The position numbers were made by a program, and so were the translations under genes. 64,000 nucleotides of DNA from Bin87 sp965220265 (GTDB taxonomy: Bacteria; Chloroflexota; Dehalococcoidia; Lucifugimonadales; UBA3495): positions 2,046,001 to 2,110,000 of the forward strand of contig CBDCPM010000004.1 in the NCBI GenBank assembly GCA_965220265.1, read 5' to 3'. Position 1 is the first letter of the stretch. Every line of letters starts with the position of its first letter. Positions 17,881 to 29,137 of this stretch are shown piece by piece. The notes below the pieces were generated by a model. The model was not told the DNA's origin and did not search any database. It saw nothing but the letters and a program-made list of their open reading frames with translations.

Positions 17881-18107
17881 GACCGACGGACCCAGTTTGT
17901 CATCGCGGTGAGCACAAACCCGCTCATGGTGGCTCTGTCGGACCACGCGGCGATCGCGTCCCGGTAGTGATGACCTCTGCTCCAACGGGATTGCCGGGTT
18001 GCAATTGACGTGCTCTCCCCGCGCAGGGGTGAATGGATATTCGCCCCTGCGAGCCCCGCCCGGCTAACCGGGTTGACATCCCGGGGGTCTCCGGGCATCG
18101 TAATTGC
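17881..18107. other. Intergenic spacer
   Basis: No gene or terminator seen. The frame of the next gene is open back to 18033, so part of this may be coding. Confidence 0.4.
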
Positions 18108-19349
18108 ATGCGCGCGTTGCTGGCCGGCACCTCCGGCGTCAACAAGAACATCGTCGTCGCCAACCTGCTGGCCCGCCTTCGCGCCCACGGCGAGGTCACC
18201 ACGCCGGCCGGCGCCGAAGCCTCCACGGATGCCAACCCGAGAGAGTGCTTCTTCGCCGGCATCGAGGACGCCCTGGCCGCCCAGGGCAATGAGTTGGCCG
18301 GCGTGCTGGCCGCCTTTCGACCCACGTACCAGTTGGCCGCGTGGCAACGGGCCGGCCAGGCCATCGCCGAGCGGATCGAGGCGGCGGACCCGCGCCACAG
18401 CCTGATCGCCGCCCATCTGACCTACTACACCAGTGGTCGCCAGTTCTCGCTCATCGACCTGCCCACCATCCGGCGGTGGCGTCCCGACTGCATCATCACG
18501 CTGGTCGACGACATGCTGGACATCCACAGCGCCCTGGCCCAGCGGGATGCCGACCGCCACACCAACTTCCGGCTGCGCCTACGGGAGATCCTGAGTTGGC
18601 GCTCCGCCGAGATCGCCATGGCCGACCTGCTGGCCCGCAACCTCTACCCCGAGCTGGCCGTGCCTCACTACGTGGTCAGCATCAAGCACCCCGCGGAGAT
18701 GCTCTACCGCCTCATCTTCGCCCGCCGGCAGTACCCGCTGGTGTACTCCAGCTTCCCCATCACCGCCGTGCGCTACGATCCCGACCTGCGGGCCGCGATA
18801 GACAACATTCGCGCCGAGCTGCACCGCCGTTTCATCGTCTTCGACCCCCTCACGCTGGACGAGGGCACGCCCCAGGTGTTCGACAAGGCCCGCGCCGCCT
18901 GCGCCGATGCCGTGCGGGAGATCACCATCACCGCCGGCCAGGCCCGCTGGCCCCTGGACACTGCCGGCGCCCTCACCGAGGGCCGCGCCGACCCGTATCC
19001 CATGACCCTGGACCCCCGGGAAGCGCTGGAGGTGTGGGACGACATGGAGAACCAGGTGCGCCACCGCGACCTGACCATGGTGGAGCAGGCCCAGTGCGTC
19101 GCCGCCTACCGCATCACCATGGGCGGCCGGCTATCCACCGGCATGTACTCCGAGCTGATGTACGCCTCCCACACCGCCGAACCGGCCCGACCGGTCCTGA
19201 TGTACGCCGATCCATCCGACGGCGGGCTGGACCACCCCTTCCTGCGCAACTTCAACCACCGCACCTTCCACGACCTTGATGAGTGGTTCGTCGCCATCCA
19301 GCAGATCGCGCCCAACGCCGAGCCCGACTCACAGCGGCCCCTGTTCTGA
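18108..19349 (+). CDS. 413-aa unknown protein with a degenerate P-loop-like N-terminus
   Basis: Not recognised. The N-terminus MRALLAGTSGVNKNIVVANLLARL resembles a P-loop start (GTSGVNKN in place of GxxGxGK[ST]). IDLPTIRRWRPDCIITLVDDMLDIH resembles the Walker B/core strand of nucleotide kinases. The C-terminal part contains YADPSDGGLDHPFLRNF. It may be a divergent adenylate-kinase-like or AAA-type protein. Codon use is as GC-rich as its neighbours and the whole frame looks coding. Start uncertain (18033 or 18108); no good ribosome site at either. Confidence 0.7.
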   Translation: MRALLAGTSGVNKNIVVANLLARLRAHGEVTTPAGAEASTDANPRECFFAGIEDALAAQGNELAGVLAAFRPTYQLAAWQRAGQAIAERIEAADPRHSLIAAHLTYYTSGRQFSLIDLPTIRRWRPDCIITLVDDMLDIHSALAQRDADRHTNFRLRLREILSWRSAEIAMADLLARNLYPELAVPHYVVSIKHPAEMLYRLIFARRQYPLVYSSFPITAVRYDPDLRAAIDNIRAELHRRFIVFDPLTLDEGTPQVFDKARAACADAVREITITAGQARWPLDTAGALTEGRADPYPMTLDPREALEVWDDMENQVRHRDLTMVEQAQCVAAYRITMGGRLSTGMYSELMYASHTAEPARPVLMYADPSDGGLDHPFLRNFNHRTFHDLDEWFVAIQQIAPNAEPDSQRPLF

Positions 19350-19454
19350 CCCGGGCGTGCAGGGAGAGCGTCGAGTCCGGTAGCGGCTGTCTCGGCCGGC
19401 CGCAAATTGGGTTGCCGGTTTCCCGGTTACATCCAAAACGGTAGGGCGTGCGTA
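19350..19454. other. Short spacer before the IS982-like element
   Basis: Nothing recognised. Confidence 0.4.
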
Positions 19455-20352
19455 GAAACTGTTGGTGCTAGTTAATATCAGAGGACGAATTGGGCAATGG
19501 AGCGATGGATGCGTCCGTTTTCGTCCGGTTCCAGTCCATGCCACTGCACCAGTAGGTTGAAGGCGGCCATCAGGTAACTCAGATGCGCCTCAAATCCTCG
19601 CCAGGTGTTATGACGCATCTCCTTGCTGCCCCACACCGTGGTCATCATGGAGAAGGTGGTTTCCACGATCATCCGCACGTTCCATTGGCCGCGACGACAC
19701 AGTTTCACGTTGTCTGGGTCGCCTTTGGCGCGGTGAAAGCCGGTGTCAGTCAGTATGATCATCTGGCCGTCGTAGCAGGCCAACAAGGGTAAGAACCGCT
19801 GGTCGTGGACGTTGGCAGTGGCGCAGTCCCAATCCACAATCAGCCCCAATTTGTTGAGCACGACGCAGAGTTTGCCGCCCAGGACCCAGCGCTGATTGGA
19901 CTTGCCTCGCTGGCCCACCTGATGGAGCTGACGCCCCGCCCTTACCGGATGGCCCAGTTCGACGCCATAGCTGTCGGCCACGCCCAGGATGGTGGGCTGA
20001 GCCAGGAAATAGCCGGTCCAGCAGGCTTTGGCTTCCAGGTGGCGGAAGAGGCGGGTGCGCTGGGGGAGTTTGGGAAAGAGATCTCCATAGTTGTGCCTGA
20101 GCCAGTCGTAAAAGGCGCGGCGGCTGACGCCCTTGACGGCGTAGAGCACTCCGATGGTGACCACTTCGCCCCGGGAGAGCACGGCTTGGGGATGCTGGGG
20201 CAATCGGGGCAAAGCGTCGTCTATCTGGCAGTAGAGTTCGGTGATAAAATCGGCGATGTTCACAGGGCTCCTCCGCTGTAGAGCGGATCAACTTACAGCA
20301 TAAGGAACCCGGTGGCATTTTCAATATCATCTCAAACTAGCACCAACGGTTT
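19455..20352 (-). mobile_element. IS982-like element
   Basis: About 898 bp with ends AAACTGTTGGTGCTAGTT and AACTAGCACCAACGGTTT (one mismatch). No clear target duplication. Its right end abuts a truncated MITE-3. Confidence 0.82.
19478..20263 (-). CDS. IS982-family transposase
   Basis: 261 residues, uninterrupted. The N-terminal block HPQAVLSRGEVVTIGVLYAV, RAFYDWLRHNYGDLFPKLP and RTRLFRHL is typical of IS982. Acidic residues in VADSYGVELGHP, LTDTGFH and VETTFSMM are candidates for the DDE triad. GTG start at 20263 with GGAG upstream. The only copy in the window; it could be active. Confidence 0.82.
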   Translation of the reverse strand: MNIADFITELYCQIDDALPRLPQHPQAVLSRGEVVTIGVLYAVKGVSRRAFYDWLRHNYGDLFPKLPQRTRLFRHLEAKACWTGYFLAQPTILGVADSYGVELGHPVRAGRQLHQVGQRGKSNQRWVLGGKLCVVLNKLGLIVDWDCATANVHDQRFLPLLACYDGQMIILTDTGFHRAKGDPDNVKLCRRGQWNVRMIVETTFSMMTTVWGSKEMRHNTWRGFEAHLSYLMAAFNLLVQWHGLEPDENGRIHRSIAQFVL

Positions 20353-20516
20353 GTAAGGGATTCCAAGGCTCAGGCTTGGTGCCACCGGCTCCACCACGGC
20401 TACCATATAGGCAGGTCAGTGCTCTCATAAAGTAGTCGCAGCAGCGTGCATAACAGCCGTCTAACTTCGGGCACGGTCAGCGACATGAGTCCTTCCCACA
20501 AAGCGCGGCTGTAATA
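20353..20516 (-). repeat. MITE-3, truncated copy
   Basis: Reverse complement of most of the element at 28.05-28.25 kb, with about 90% visible identity. Its distal end is missing at the IS982-like junction. Confidence 0.8.
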
Positions 20517-20520
20517 CTAG

Positions 20521-21330
20521 GCAGTGTTGACATTTCATCGTAGCCAGATGAGGGCGGCAGCGAATTGCAGAAAGCCAAGGTATCGGCTGGCCAATTTGTC
20601 AAACCTGGAAAATACCCGGCGGTAGTGCTTGATCTTGCCGATGAAACACTCTACGACGTGGCGTTCTCGGTATAAGGGTCTATCGTAATCCCGTGGCACT
20701 TTGCGGTTGGACCGTGGGGGGATCACTGCCACCATGCCCTCTTCTGCCAAATGGTCGACGAAGTCCTGCGCGTCATATCCTTTGTCCGCGATTACGTACT
20801 CGCTCCGGTAGCCGGTGAGCAGGGTTTCCGCCTGGGTGATGTCATGCTGTTGTCCCGGCGTCAACGTGAACCGCAGGGGGTTGCCCAGAGCGTCCACGCT
20901 CCCGGGAACCTTCGTGCTGAATCCGCCGCGACTGCGGCCCAGGGCTTGCGCTGATTGCCCCCCTTTTTGCCGGGGCTCCCCCAGCGCACTGGTGCGCTCG
21001 AACCACCGTACTGTCGATGACCAGATATTCCAGGTCCGGTTCCGTACTGAAATGCTGGTGCAACCGCTCCCAGACGCCACGGTCGCACCACCGGGCGAAC
21101 CGTTTGTAGATGGTGTTCCAGTTGCCATACTCGGCCGGCAGCAGTCGCCACTGCGCTCCGGAGCGATCCATCCACAGCACGCCCTCGACAAACCGCTGGC
21201 ATTCCGCCGCGTCGCCAACGTACACGTCAGGGCAATCCCGCAGGAATTGCAAAATCTTCGCCCATTGGTCTGAAGGTATGGTTATACTCGCCATGGGGCA
21301 ATTGTACCGCAGTCCAAATGTCAACACTGC
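20521..21330 (-). mobile_element. IS5-family element B, copy 1
   Basis: 810 bp, ends GCAGTGTTGACATTT and AAATGTCAACACTGC, flanked by CTAG on both sides. Confidence 0.93.
20535..21294 (-). CDS. IS5-B1 transposase, two overlapping frames
   Basis: Frame A (MASITIPSDQWAKILQFLRD...) carries VIDSTVVRAH; frame B carries IADKGYDAQDF and RHVVECFIGKIKHYRR. The frames meet at an A5G6 run (GGCAAAAAGGGGGG). The same run is present unchanged in all three copies, which fits programmed frameshifting rather than decay. Combined length is about 250 residues, normal for the family. Confidence 0.87.
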
Positions 21331-21341
21331 CTAGTACCGCG

Positions 21342-22527
21342 TCAGTGTGAAACCGAAGGATAGATACGGCGAAGCTTATGCCGGGCATTGGTGGTGGAGA
21401 ATCTCCAGTCGATGGTTGCCGCAGCCTGATTCCGCTCGGTCTCCAAGGCGGCAATCTCGCGTTTGAGGGCAGCCTCATCTTCAATGCGGCGATTCAAACA
21501 TTGGTTGCTGAAGACGCTGAACTCGATCTCCGCCATCCCTTCGGCAAGCTCAGGACAGGATTGAGCCAGCTCCCATGCTGGGGAGTATAGTGAAACTCCA
21601 GCCGTTGGATCACCCGTCTGGCCTCCTTGGGCTCGAAGGCCTCGTACAGGGAGGCGGGTCAGGGAGGCGGGTCTATGAGTGTTCAGGTTGTCCAGCACTA
21701 CCCGGATCTTCTCCGCTTCCGGGTAAGCGGCATCCGCCAGCCAGCGCATCTGATGGGCGAAGTCGGTCATGGTGCGACGCCCGGTCACTGCCACGTGCCT
21801 CCAGCCCGCCAATGGCGCACAAGTCATGAATAAGTTCCGGGTCCCGTTGCGCTGGTACTCGTAATCAAACCGCTCCCGCCGTCCCGCCTTGGCCGGGATG
21901 GGAGACCGTTTCTCCGACACCAACTGCTTGGAAGTCTCATCTTGGAAGTCTCATCGAAACAGACTACGGGCCGCTTGGGGTCATCGGGTTCCGCATAGCG
22001 GTCCAGCACGTCCTCCATGCGGGCTACGAACTCGGCGCTCACCTTGGGGATGCACCACTCCTTCTTCCGCCACGGCTTGAGCTTCCGCCACGGCTTGAGT
22101 TCGTTTTTTTCAACACCTGCCTGACCGTCTCCCGGGAGCTGGAGCCGGTCAACTCCAGCTTCACCACTTGGTCGACAAGCAATCGCAACGTCCAGCGAGT
22201 GTGCCCTTCCGGGGCCGCGCTGCAGGCCACGGCCACCAGGTGGGCTTCCTGCTTGCCATCAAGTTTACGCCGTTGTCCCGGCCGCGGCAGATCATTGAGG
22301 GCCCGTTCCAACCCGCCTGCTACGCAGCGCTGCCGCACCCGGCCGACCGTGGAGGGGCCGACCATCAAGGCTTCCGCCACCTGCTGGTCGGTAAAGCCTT
22401 CAGCGGCTTTACACAAAATCAAAGCCCGCTTCACTTTACGCCCCGAGGACTTGCCGCGCCGGGTGACACCCCACAAATGTTCCCGCTCATCCTGGGTCAA
22501 GTTCACTCGATATAACTTGGCAGGCAT
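21342..22527 (-). pseudogene. IS630 transposase a, broken
   Basis: The N-terminal HTH part (MPAKLYRVNLTQDEREHLWG) and the catalytic parts (VVCFDETS; VVLDNLNTH; MAEIEFSVF) lie in at least three frames. Besides the A7 slippage site near 22107 it has three short tandem duplications (13, 14 and 18 bp) and a 23-nt insertion just before MAEIEF. It cannot make a full transposase. Confidence 0.88.
21537..21559 (-). repeat. 23-nt insertion A in IS630 element a
   Basis: On the coding strand it starts CCTGTCCTGAGC and ends GCCGAAGGG, between the codons for Asn and Met of the WLN-MAEIEF motif. The identical 23-mer sits at the same codon boundary at 38906-38928. Confidence 0.88.
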
Positions 22528-22602
22528 TCCCCACACACTCCACTATGAAAGAATGCCTCAATTACATCAATTCTTATATTTGTCAAAAACAACTGGACAC
22601 GG

Positions 22603-22676
22603 TACTAGGCCATCGACACTCCACTCGAACAAATTGACCGCGTTCGTCGTCTTGAACGAATCTGGAGACGTCCACA
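22603..22676. other. Spacer upstream of the LRR gene
   Basis: Contains the GGAG preceding the GTG start. No other feature seen. Confidence 0.4.
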
Positions 22677-22747
22677 GTGAACACCGTCGCCAGGATTTCA
22701 ACGTGGATAGCGGTGCTCGGCATCGTCGGATTGGCCCTGTTCGTAAC

Positions 22748-24456
22748 CCCGAATCCACCGATGGGATGCGGACACGGGGGTTGGAGCAGGGATGGGAGGG
22801 CCGGAAATGAGACTACGGGGACTTGATCCTGATGGATGTGGACGGGTGCGGGGTGCGAGTATCGCGCGAAGGTGATTTCTGACGGCCCGCAGCGCTGGCG
22901 GCAGGCAAGATCGGTAGCCAGCAGTCAGCAGGAGACGCCGGAAGCCGGCCTGGCGCGGGTGGAGGCGGCTATCGGGGATGCTGGTGGATGGTCAGAAGCC
23001 GTAGGGCGATCAGGAAGGGAGCGGCAGGGCTCGCAATCGAGCCAGAGCGCTGCTGAATTGGTTTCGCCAAGGCCAGCCCTGTGGCAGATGCAGGGTGAGG
23101 CGTCGCGCCTTGCGGGTGATGCGTCCGGCCAGGGAGAAGAAGCGCCACCGGAGGGTTTTGGTGGTTGCCATCGGCTCACCCAGCCCGATGCGCGTGGTCC
23201 AGCGCACCAGATTGTGGGCGATTACTTGCACCGCCAACCAGGCGGCGTTGGCGGCGAAGCGTCCTGAGGGGAGATGGTTGAGGCCCACGCCGTACTTCAG
23301 GTCGCGGATGGCGTTCTCGATCTCGGCGTGGCGGCGATGGTCAGCTTCCAGTTCCAGGGTGTCGCCCTCACGGTCGGTGATGAAGGCGTGATAGCTGTAG
23401 TTGGCGATGAGGGCCAGCTGGGAGCCGGGGGTGGGCTTCACTCGCCGGACGATGAGCCTCACCGGTACCGCATCGGGCTCACTGGCAAAGGGAGTATAGA
23501 TGGTCTCGGCCACGTCGGCGCCGCCCTCCATCCAGTAGGGGATGGGCGTCCAGTCTGCCTCGGGTATGGCGTCAATGAGATTGCGCAGTTGGGGGTGCTG
23601 GCGAACGGTGATGGAGTAACGTACCTTCTTATCGCGGCAGGCGGCCACCATGTCGTGGGTGTAGAAGCCGCTGTCCGCCCGCATGGTGAGCGATCCAGTG
23701 GCTCCGGCATGGCGCACTCGGCTCACCGTTTCGCGCAGGAAGTTGGCGGCGCCGCGGGCGGTGTTAGCCCGACCCTTTCGCAATCGACACATCAGCACCT
23801 CTCCGGTGCCTTCGGCCACGGCGAGGAGCGGGTGATAGCCCCGCTGGCCGGTGTAGCCGTGATGGCGCGCACCCTCCTTGCTCAGACCGTAGGTCTCGCA
23901 GATGGTGGAATCGAGATCAATGGTCAGCGGCTCGTCTCCTGGACCGGCGCCGAAGGCCCAAGCTTGAGCCAGCACCTCACGGCTCACCCGATCCAACTGG
24001 CGCGTGTGGCCCCCCCGGAAACTCCGCAGAAACGTACCCAGCGTGGACGGCGCCTTGACTACGCAGCCCAGCACCCGCTCGGTCTCGCCAGCGCGCAACA
24101 CGTCGGCGTCGTCAATGCAGTCGCCACCGGCCAGCGCCGACGCCACCAGGGTCAGCATCTTGTCGCCGGCATTGGCGCGACCTGGCGCATCTCCCAGGTG
24201 AACGTGGCGGTCCACCAACTCTCCCAGCCCCAGGTGATGGGCCAGGGTGATGGGCAAAAGCAGCCCCGCATTGGCCACCAGGCGCTGATCATCAAAGGCA
24301 ATTTGGATGCGGTCGGGCTGCTCGCGTGGTAGCATCTTTTGGGTGCTCCTGGTCTGGGGATGGTTTCGTCTTTCTGAAACCATTATCCCCGAAGCCGGGA
24401 GCACTTTCTTACCCCGTTAGTACGCCGACACCCTCATCCTTTCGGTGGATTGGGGG
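22748..24456 (-). mobile_element. IS1380-family element, copy 1
   Basis: 1,709 bp between CCCGAATCCACCGAT and ATCCTTTCGGTGGATT-GGGGG ends. TAAC flanks it at 22744-22747 and 24457-24460. Confidence 0.92.
23010..24335 (-). CDS. IS1380-family transposase, copy 1
   Basis: 441 residues, uninterrupted, from ATG at 24335 with AGGAGC upstream. DDE residues are visible in LTIDLDSTICETY, MRADSGFYTH and HAEIENAIRDLKYG. About 85% visible identity to copy 2 at 39.3 kb. Intact, so possibly active. Confidence 0.93.
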   Translation of the reverse strand: MLPREQPDRIQIAFDDQRLVANAGLLLPITLAHHLGLGELVDRHVHLGDAPGRANAGDKMLTLVASALAGGDCIDDADVLRAGETERVLGCVVKAPSTLGTFLRSFRGGHTRQLDRVSREVLAQAWAFGAGPGDEPLTIDLDSTICETYGLSKEGARHHGYTGQRGYHPLLAVAEGTGEVLMCRLRKGRANTARGAANFLRETVSRVRHAGATGSLTMRADSGFYTHDMVAACRDKKVRYSITVRQHPQLRNLIDAIPEADWTPIPYWMEGGADVAETIYTPFASEPDAVPVRLIVRRVKPTPGSQLALIANYSYHAFITDREGDTLELEADHRRHAEIENAIRDLKYGVGLNHLPSGRFAANAAWLAVQVIAHNLVRWTTRIGLGEPMATTKTLRWRFFSLAGRITRKARRLTLHLPQGWPWRNQFSSALARLRALPLPS

Positions 24457-26931
24457 TAACGCTGCGGGCGGCCTCTGCAAACACCGGAGGAGTGTGCGAC
24501 CGGACGTCCCAGGTAGGCAATGCGATCGCGGCGGTCACTGGGATCGCAAGCTGTTCGGAAGTCTCCACGGTTGACCTGCTGGAGGTTACGTCGCTGGACT
24601 TGAGCGACCAGGCAATATCGGGTCTTCAAGCCGACGATTTCGAGGGTCTCGTTCGCCTCGAGACCCTGGACCTGTCCCATAACTCGCTCACAACCCTTCC
24701 TGCCGGCGTGTTCGACGACCTTTATCTCCTGAGGACGCTGCATCTGAATAACAACCAGCTGACCACCGTGCTATCCAACACCTTCGAGCAACTCTTCCTA
24801 CTGGAGGACCTGACGCTCAGCGACAACCCCGACCTCGCACTGCCGGACGGCATGTTCGGAGACTTCTCCCGATTCGATGGTATGCAGTCGAACGGGGAGT
24901 TGACCGCCGACACGGGTGCCTACCCCCACATCGACCGTTTTCTAACAAAGCACAGCATAACGAGCCCGGAAGAGTTCATCGCCGCCCTGTCCGCGCTTTA
25001 CAAGGAGCGGTTCACAGTCGTCTTCCGGTCCAAGGCGGCCGCACAGGACCTGTGTCCGGTGATCACCCGAGGATCATTTCCTTTGGCGCAGATGGACGGT
25101 TCACCTTCGCCTGGAACACCGACCGAGACGCACCGTCCAATTTCCGGGAGACTGTCGAATTCCTTCGGAAGAATGACGAGGACTGGTCAGCAGGGATCAT
25201 CGACTTCTCGGAGGATAGCCCCTCCATCACGGAGCCCGCGTCGTGCACGGTCTGCCACGGCTCGCTGAACAAGCCGTTGTGGGGCAAGTGGTACAGGTGG
25301 CTCGGAACTGAGTCCCCGTTCTACAGCGTAGAAGAGGGCGAATCGGCATCAACAAGCATGCAGCAGATGCTCGAGTCGTCCGATTCGCGGATCGATCCTC
25401 TAGACTTTTCCGCGTCGATCTTTTTCCACGCGGAGTACATAAGACGGTTCCTCAAATCTCCCAATCATGAGGCTTATGTTTTCGCTGCAGGAGAGGCCGG
25501 ATCCCTGTGGTCGTGGCGACTGCGGAGGTGCTGTTTCACCGGCTGAAAACCCGCTATCCGGACTTTCGGCGGTATGCGGAAGGGCTGACTTGCTCCAGCT
25601 CTACGGAAGCCCTGATCCGGACAATCACCAGAGAGTTCGACCAGCGGGAGCATAACCTCTTCATACCGGCGAACATCGACGAGAACATGATTGACGAAAA
25701 CGGGTTTTTCCAGGGCGACGGCATAACCGTGCGTGGCGACGCCCTCACCCGGCACAGTTACCACTACCAGAATGATGGAAGCATCGCAGAGGCGGTAAGC
25801 TTTTTAGCTCTCGTTGAACTTTGGCGGCAGGAACCCATCGTCAGGCAGCTGTACCGTAAAACGTCCAACGAGGTCACGGTCCCCATACGCATTCGTAACA
25901 CTAATGAATTTATGACGGACGGCTACCTTCATTACGACCTTGGGGAGGCTACGGCGGAGGACGAGTTGATCCAAAAGATTCGTCTCCACTTCGGGTACGG
26001 GAGCAGGGCCACCCCGGTTGCTCGTGCCTCGCAGAATGAAGTATTCAGAGAAGGAGTCGTGGCCAGTGCAGCCTTCTGGGACGGTCATAATCAGGAAATG
26101 CGTTCCCGCGTGTGCGATGCCCTCAGAGATGGAAGGCCAGGGAATCTGCAGACTTCCCAAGATGGAAGCAAAGTTGTCGCAACGTGGGACACGCCCGGGT
26201 ACGACGCAGCGTCGGTGACCGGGTACCAGATCCTGCGCAGCGTGAACGGCTCGACTCCGGAAGTTCACGTCGCCGACACGAGCACGACGGATACCACTTG
26301 GACCGACGAAAACCCACCGGAGGGTGATCTCGTTTACGAAGTGAAGGCGATTTACGACGGCTACTACCTCGGTCCGGCGTCAATCCGCCCCAACATCGGA
26401 GCAACCGGCGCTCCCAGCATAGTGGGGACTGCACAGGCGGGAAGTACGTTGGTGGCCGATACCTCCGGGGTTGGCGACGCCGACGGGCTCACAGAAGTGT
26501 CGTACAGCTACCAGTGGCTGGCCGACGACGCCGACATTGTCGAGGCCACCGTCGCCAGCTACACACTCACCCACTCCGAGCGAGACAAGGCCATCAAGGT
26601 GCGGGTGAGCTTCACCGACGACAGAGGGAACGAAGAAGCACTGACCAGCGCGGCCACGGACCCAGTGGCACCCTACCCCAGCAGTCCCGCCACGGGGGAA
26701 CCCGACATCTCCGGCGAGCCCAACCCAGGAATTACCCTGGCGTCACATACTGGAAACATCACCGACCCAACGGTCTCGACGATGTTTCCTACTCCTACCA
26801 GTGGCTGGCCGACGGCGCCCCCATAGCGGACGCCGCCGGCCCAAGATACACTGTCGTCTCGGAAGACGAGGGCAAGAGCATCACCGTCCAGGTCGCGTTC
26901 GCCGACGACGCCGGAAACGAGGAAACGCTCA

Positions 26932-26962
<31 letters not shown>

Positions 26963-28047
26963 ACCCCGCCCCGCCGGGCTGACCGCAACCGTCTCGGACC
27001 AGACCGTAGTCCTCAACTGGTTCCCGCCCGCGAACTTCAGGTACCTGTACGACTACCGGATCATGCGGCAACGCCCCGAACTGGGCGACGCCGAACCCGT
27101 GTTTCTGGTGGACACGGGAAACGACGAAACCACCTACACAGATCGGGACGTCCAGCCGGGCGTACTCTACGTTTACACGATCCATGCAGCCAACTTCTTC
27201 AATGGCATCAGCCAGGCATCCCTGACGGCACAGGTACGGACGCCCATCGGGGAAACACCCGAGAACAGCCCCGCCACCGGCCAGCCCACCATCACGGGAA
27301 CCGCGCAGGTGGGCCAAACCCTGATCGCCGGCACCGTCGGAATCGCCGACGAGGACGGCCTGGAGAAGGTCTCTTACAGCTACCAGTGGCTGGCCGACGC
27401 CAGCGACATCACGGACGCTACCGGCGACACCTACACTCTGTTGGGCGCAAATGAGGGCAAGACCGTGAAGGTCAAGGTCACGTTCACCGATGATGCCGAC
27501 AACGAAGAGACCCTGACCAGCACGGCCACGGACCCGGTGGCGCCCCTTCCCAACAATCCCGCCACGGTGGCGCCGATCATCACCGGAACAGTCCAAGTGG
27601 GCGAGACTCTAACGGTGGATATCACCGTCATCGAAGATCCCGACGGTATGGACGGCGTCCAATTCAGCTACCAGTGGATTTCCAACGATGGAACTTCGGA
27701 CAGCGACATCACGGACGCCACCGGCGACACCTATACTCTGTTGGACGTAGATGAGGGCAAGACCATCAAGGTCACGGTGTCCTTCACCGACGACGCGGGG
27801 AACGAGGAATCGCTGACCAGCGATGCCTCGTCAACCGTGGCGGCCAGACCTCTCCGCCTGGACGATTTCGATGCCGGCGACGGCCAGTCTGTTCTCGCCA
27901 ACGCACTGATCCGGGTGGGCAACCGAGGACGGAAGAACAACGAGAAGCAGGACCCTGCCTGGTATGCAACGGAGACCTCTGCCTGGCACGCCTCTGGCAA
28001 GTTGCGGGACGGGCCGCTTGCGTGGAACGGCATGACGTTGACTAGTA

Positions 28048-28250
28048 CTACAGTCGCGCTTCAAGGGAAGGACTCATATCACTGACCGTGCCCGAAGTTA
28101 GACGGCTGTCATGCAGGCTGCTGTGACTACTTTATGAGAGTGCTGACCTGCCTATCCGGTAGCCGTGGTGGAGCTGGCGGCACCAAGCCCGAGCCTTGGA
28201 ATCCGTTACAAGAGGCACTTTCAGAGGCCCGCAATTCAAGTGCAACTGTA
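28048..28250 (+). mobile_element. MITE-3, complete copy
   Basis: About 203 bp; ends CTACAGTCGCGCTT and (reverse complement) TTACAGTTGCACTT next to TA. Internally it reads MSLTVPEVRRLL-like in the inverted copy, a relic of a transposase C-terminus, so it is probably an internal-deletion derivative. It now supplies the last codons of the LRR pseudogene frame. Confidence 0.75.
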
Positions 28251-28257
28251 ATACTAG

Positions 28258-29133
28258 AGGGTGTCTAAAAAGAGGGAAGGCGGGCCAGTCGGCGTAGCAT
28301 GAGGCCGGTCATGGAGATGTAGATCCAGGTTTCCGTGGTTTCGCACAATGCCTTGTAGTCCTTGCTCAATCGCCGCTGCCGGTTCAGCCAACCGAAGGTG
28401 CGTTCCACTACCCAACGCCGGGGCAGCACCTGGAAGGTGTGTTGCTGTGCTGGACGGCGCACCAGTTCCAATCTCCAACCGGCCACCGTCTGGGCCCACG
28501 CCACCAGTTTGCCGCCGTACGCGCCGTCGGCCCAGATCAATTGTAGCCGAGGGAAGCGGCCCATCAAACGCCGTAATACCAACCGCGCGCCGTCTCGGTC
28601 CTGAATGTCAGCCGGATGCACCGCCACCGCCAGCAGCAGTCCCAGGGTATCTACTACGATATGGCGTTTGCGTCCCTTCACCTTCTTGCCCGCGTCGTAG
28701 CCTCTGGGCCCCCTTTTTCCGTGGTCTTTACCGACTGGCTGTCGATGATGGCCGCGCTGGGGCTGGTCTCCCGGCCCTGAGCCGGCCGCAGCATGGCGTG
28801 CAGCGTGTCGTGGGCCCGCTGCCAAGTTCCGTCCCGACGCCAGGTGCGGAAGTAATGGAACACAATGCGCCACGGCGGCAGGTCATGGGGCCGCATCCTC
28901 CAGGAGCAGCCGGTGCGCAGCACGTAGCGGATGGCGTTGACGATCTCCCGTCTCGGGTAGGTGATCGGCCGACCGCCCGGCTTGGGCGGAGGTAACAGGG
29001 GTTCGAACAGTTGCCATTCTCGGTCGCTGAGGTCGCTGGGATAAGCTGGTCGTTCCATACCCCCACACTACGACCAACTCCTCCCTCTCTGCCTTCATGC
29101 GTCCAGACCAATTGGACCCTTTTTAGACACCCT
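28258..29133 (-). mobile_element. IS5-family element C
   Basis: About 876 bp with ends AGGGTGTCTAAAAA and TTTTTAGACACCCT, flanked by CTAG and CTAA. Confidence 0.87.
28265..29058 (-). CDS. IS5-C transposase, two frames
   Basis: Frame A (MERPAYPSDLSDREWQLFEP) reaches IDSQSVKTTEKGG; frame B carries YDAGKKVKGRKRHIVVDTLG, WADGAYGGKL and RWVVERTFGWLNRQRR. The shift lies in an A5G5 run at the ACGGAAAAAGGGGG site. Typical for IS5 elements that need frameshifting; no other damage seen. Confidence 0.85.
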
Positions 29134-29137
29134 CTAA

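Larger units (their letters stand above)
21337..22602 (-). mobile_element. IS630-family element a
   Basis: About 1.27 kb between TA dinucleotides. Terminal repeats begin CCGCGTCAGT and CCGTGTCCAGT. Decayed. Confidence 0.8.

Noticed and set aside
18341..19279. 312-aa plus-strand frame rich in Arg, Pro and His
   Set aside because: Out-of-frame reading of the 413-aa gene; composition typical of a shadow.
23274..24332. 352-aa plus-strand frame
   Set aside because: Antisense to the intact IS1380 transposase.
22603..24456. IS1380 copy 1 as a truncated element
   Set aside because: Both ends and a TAAC duplication are present, so it is complete.
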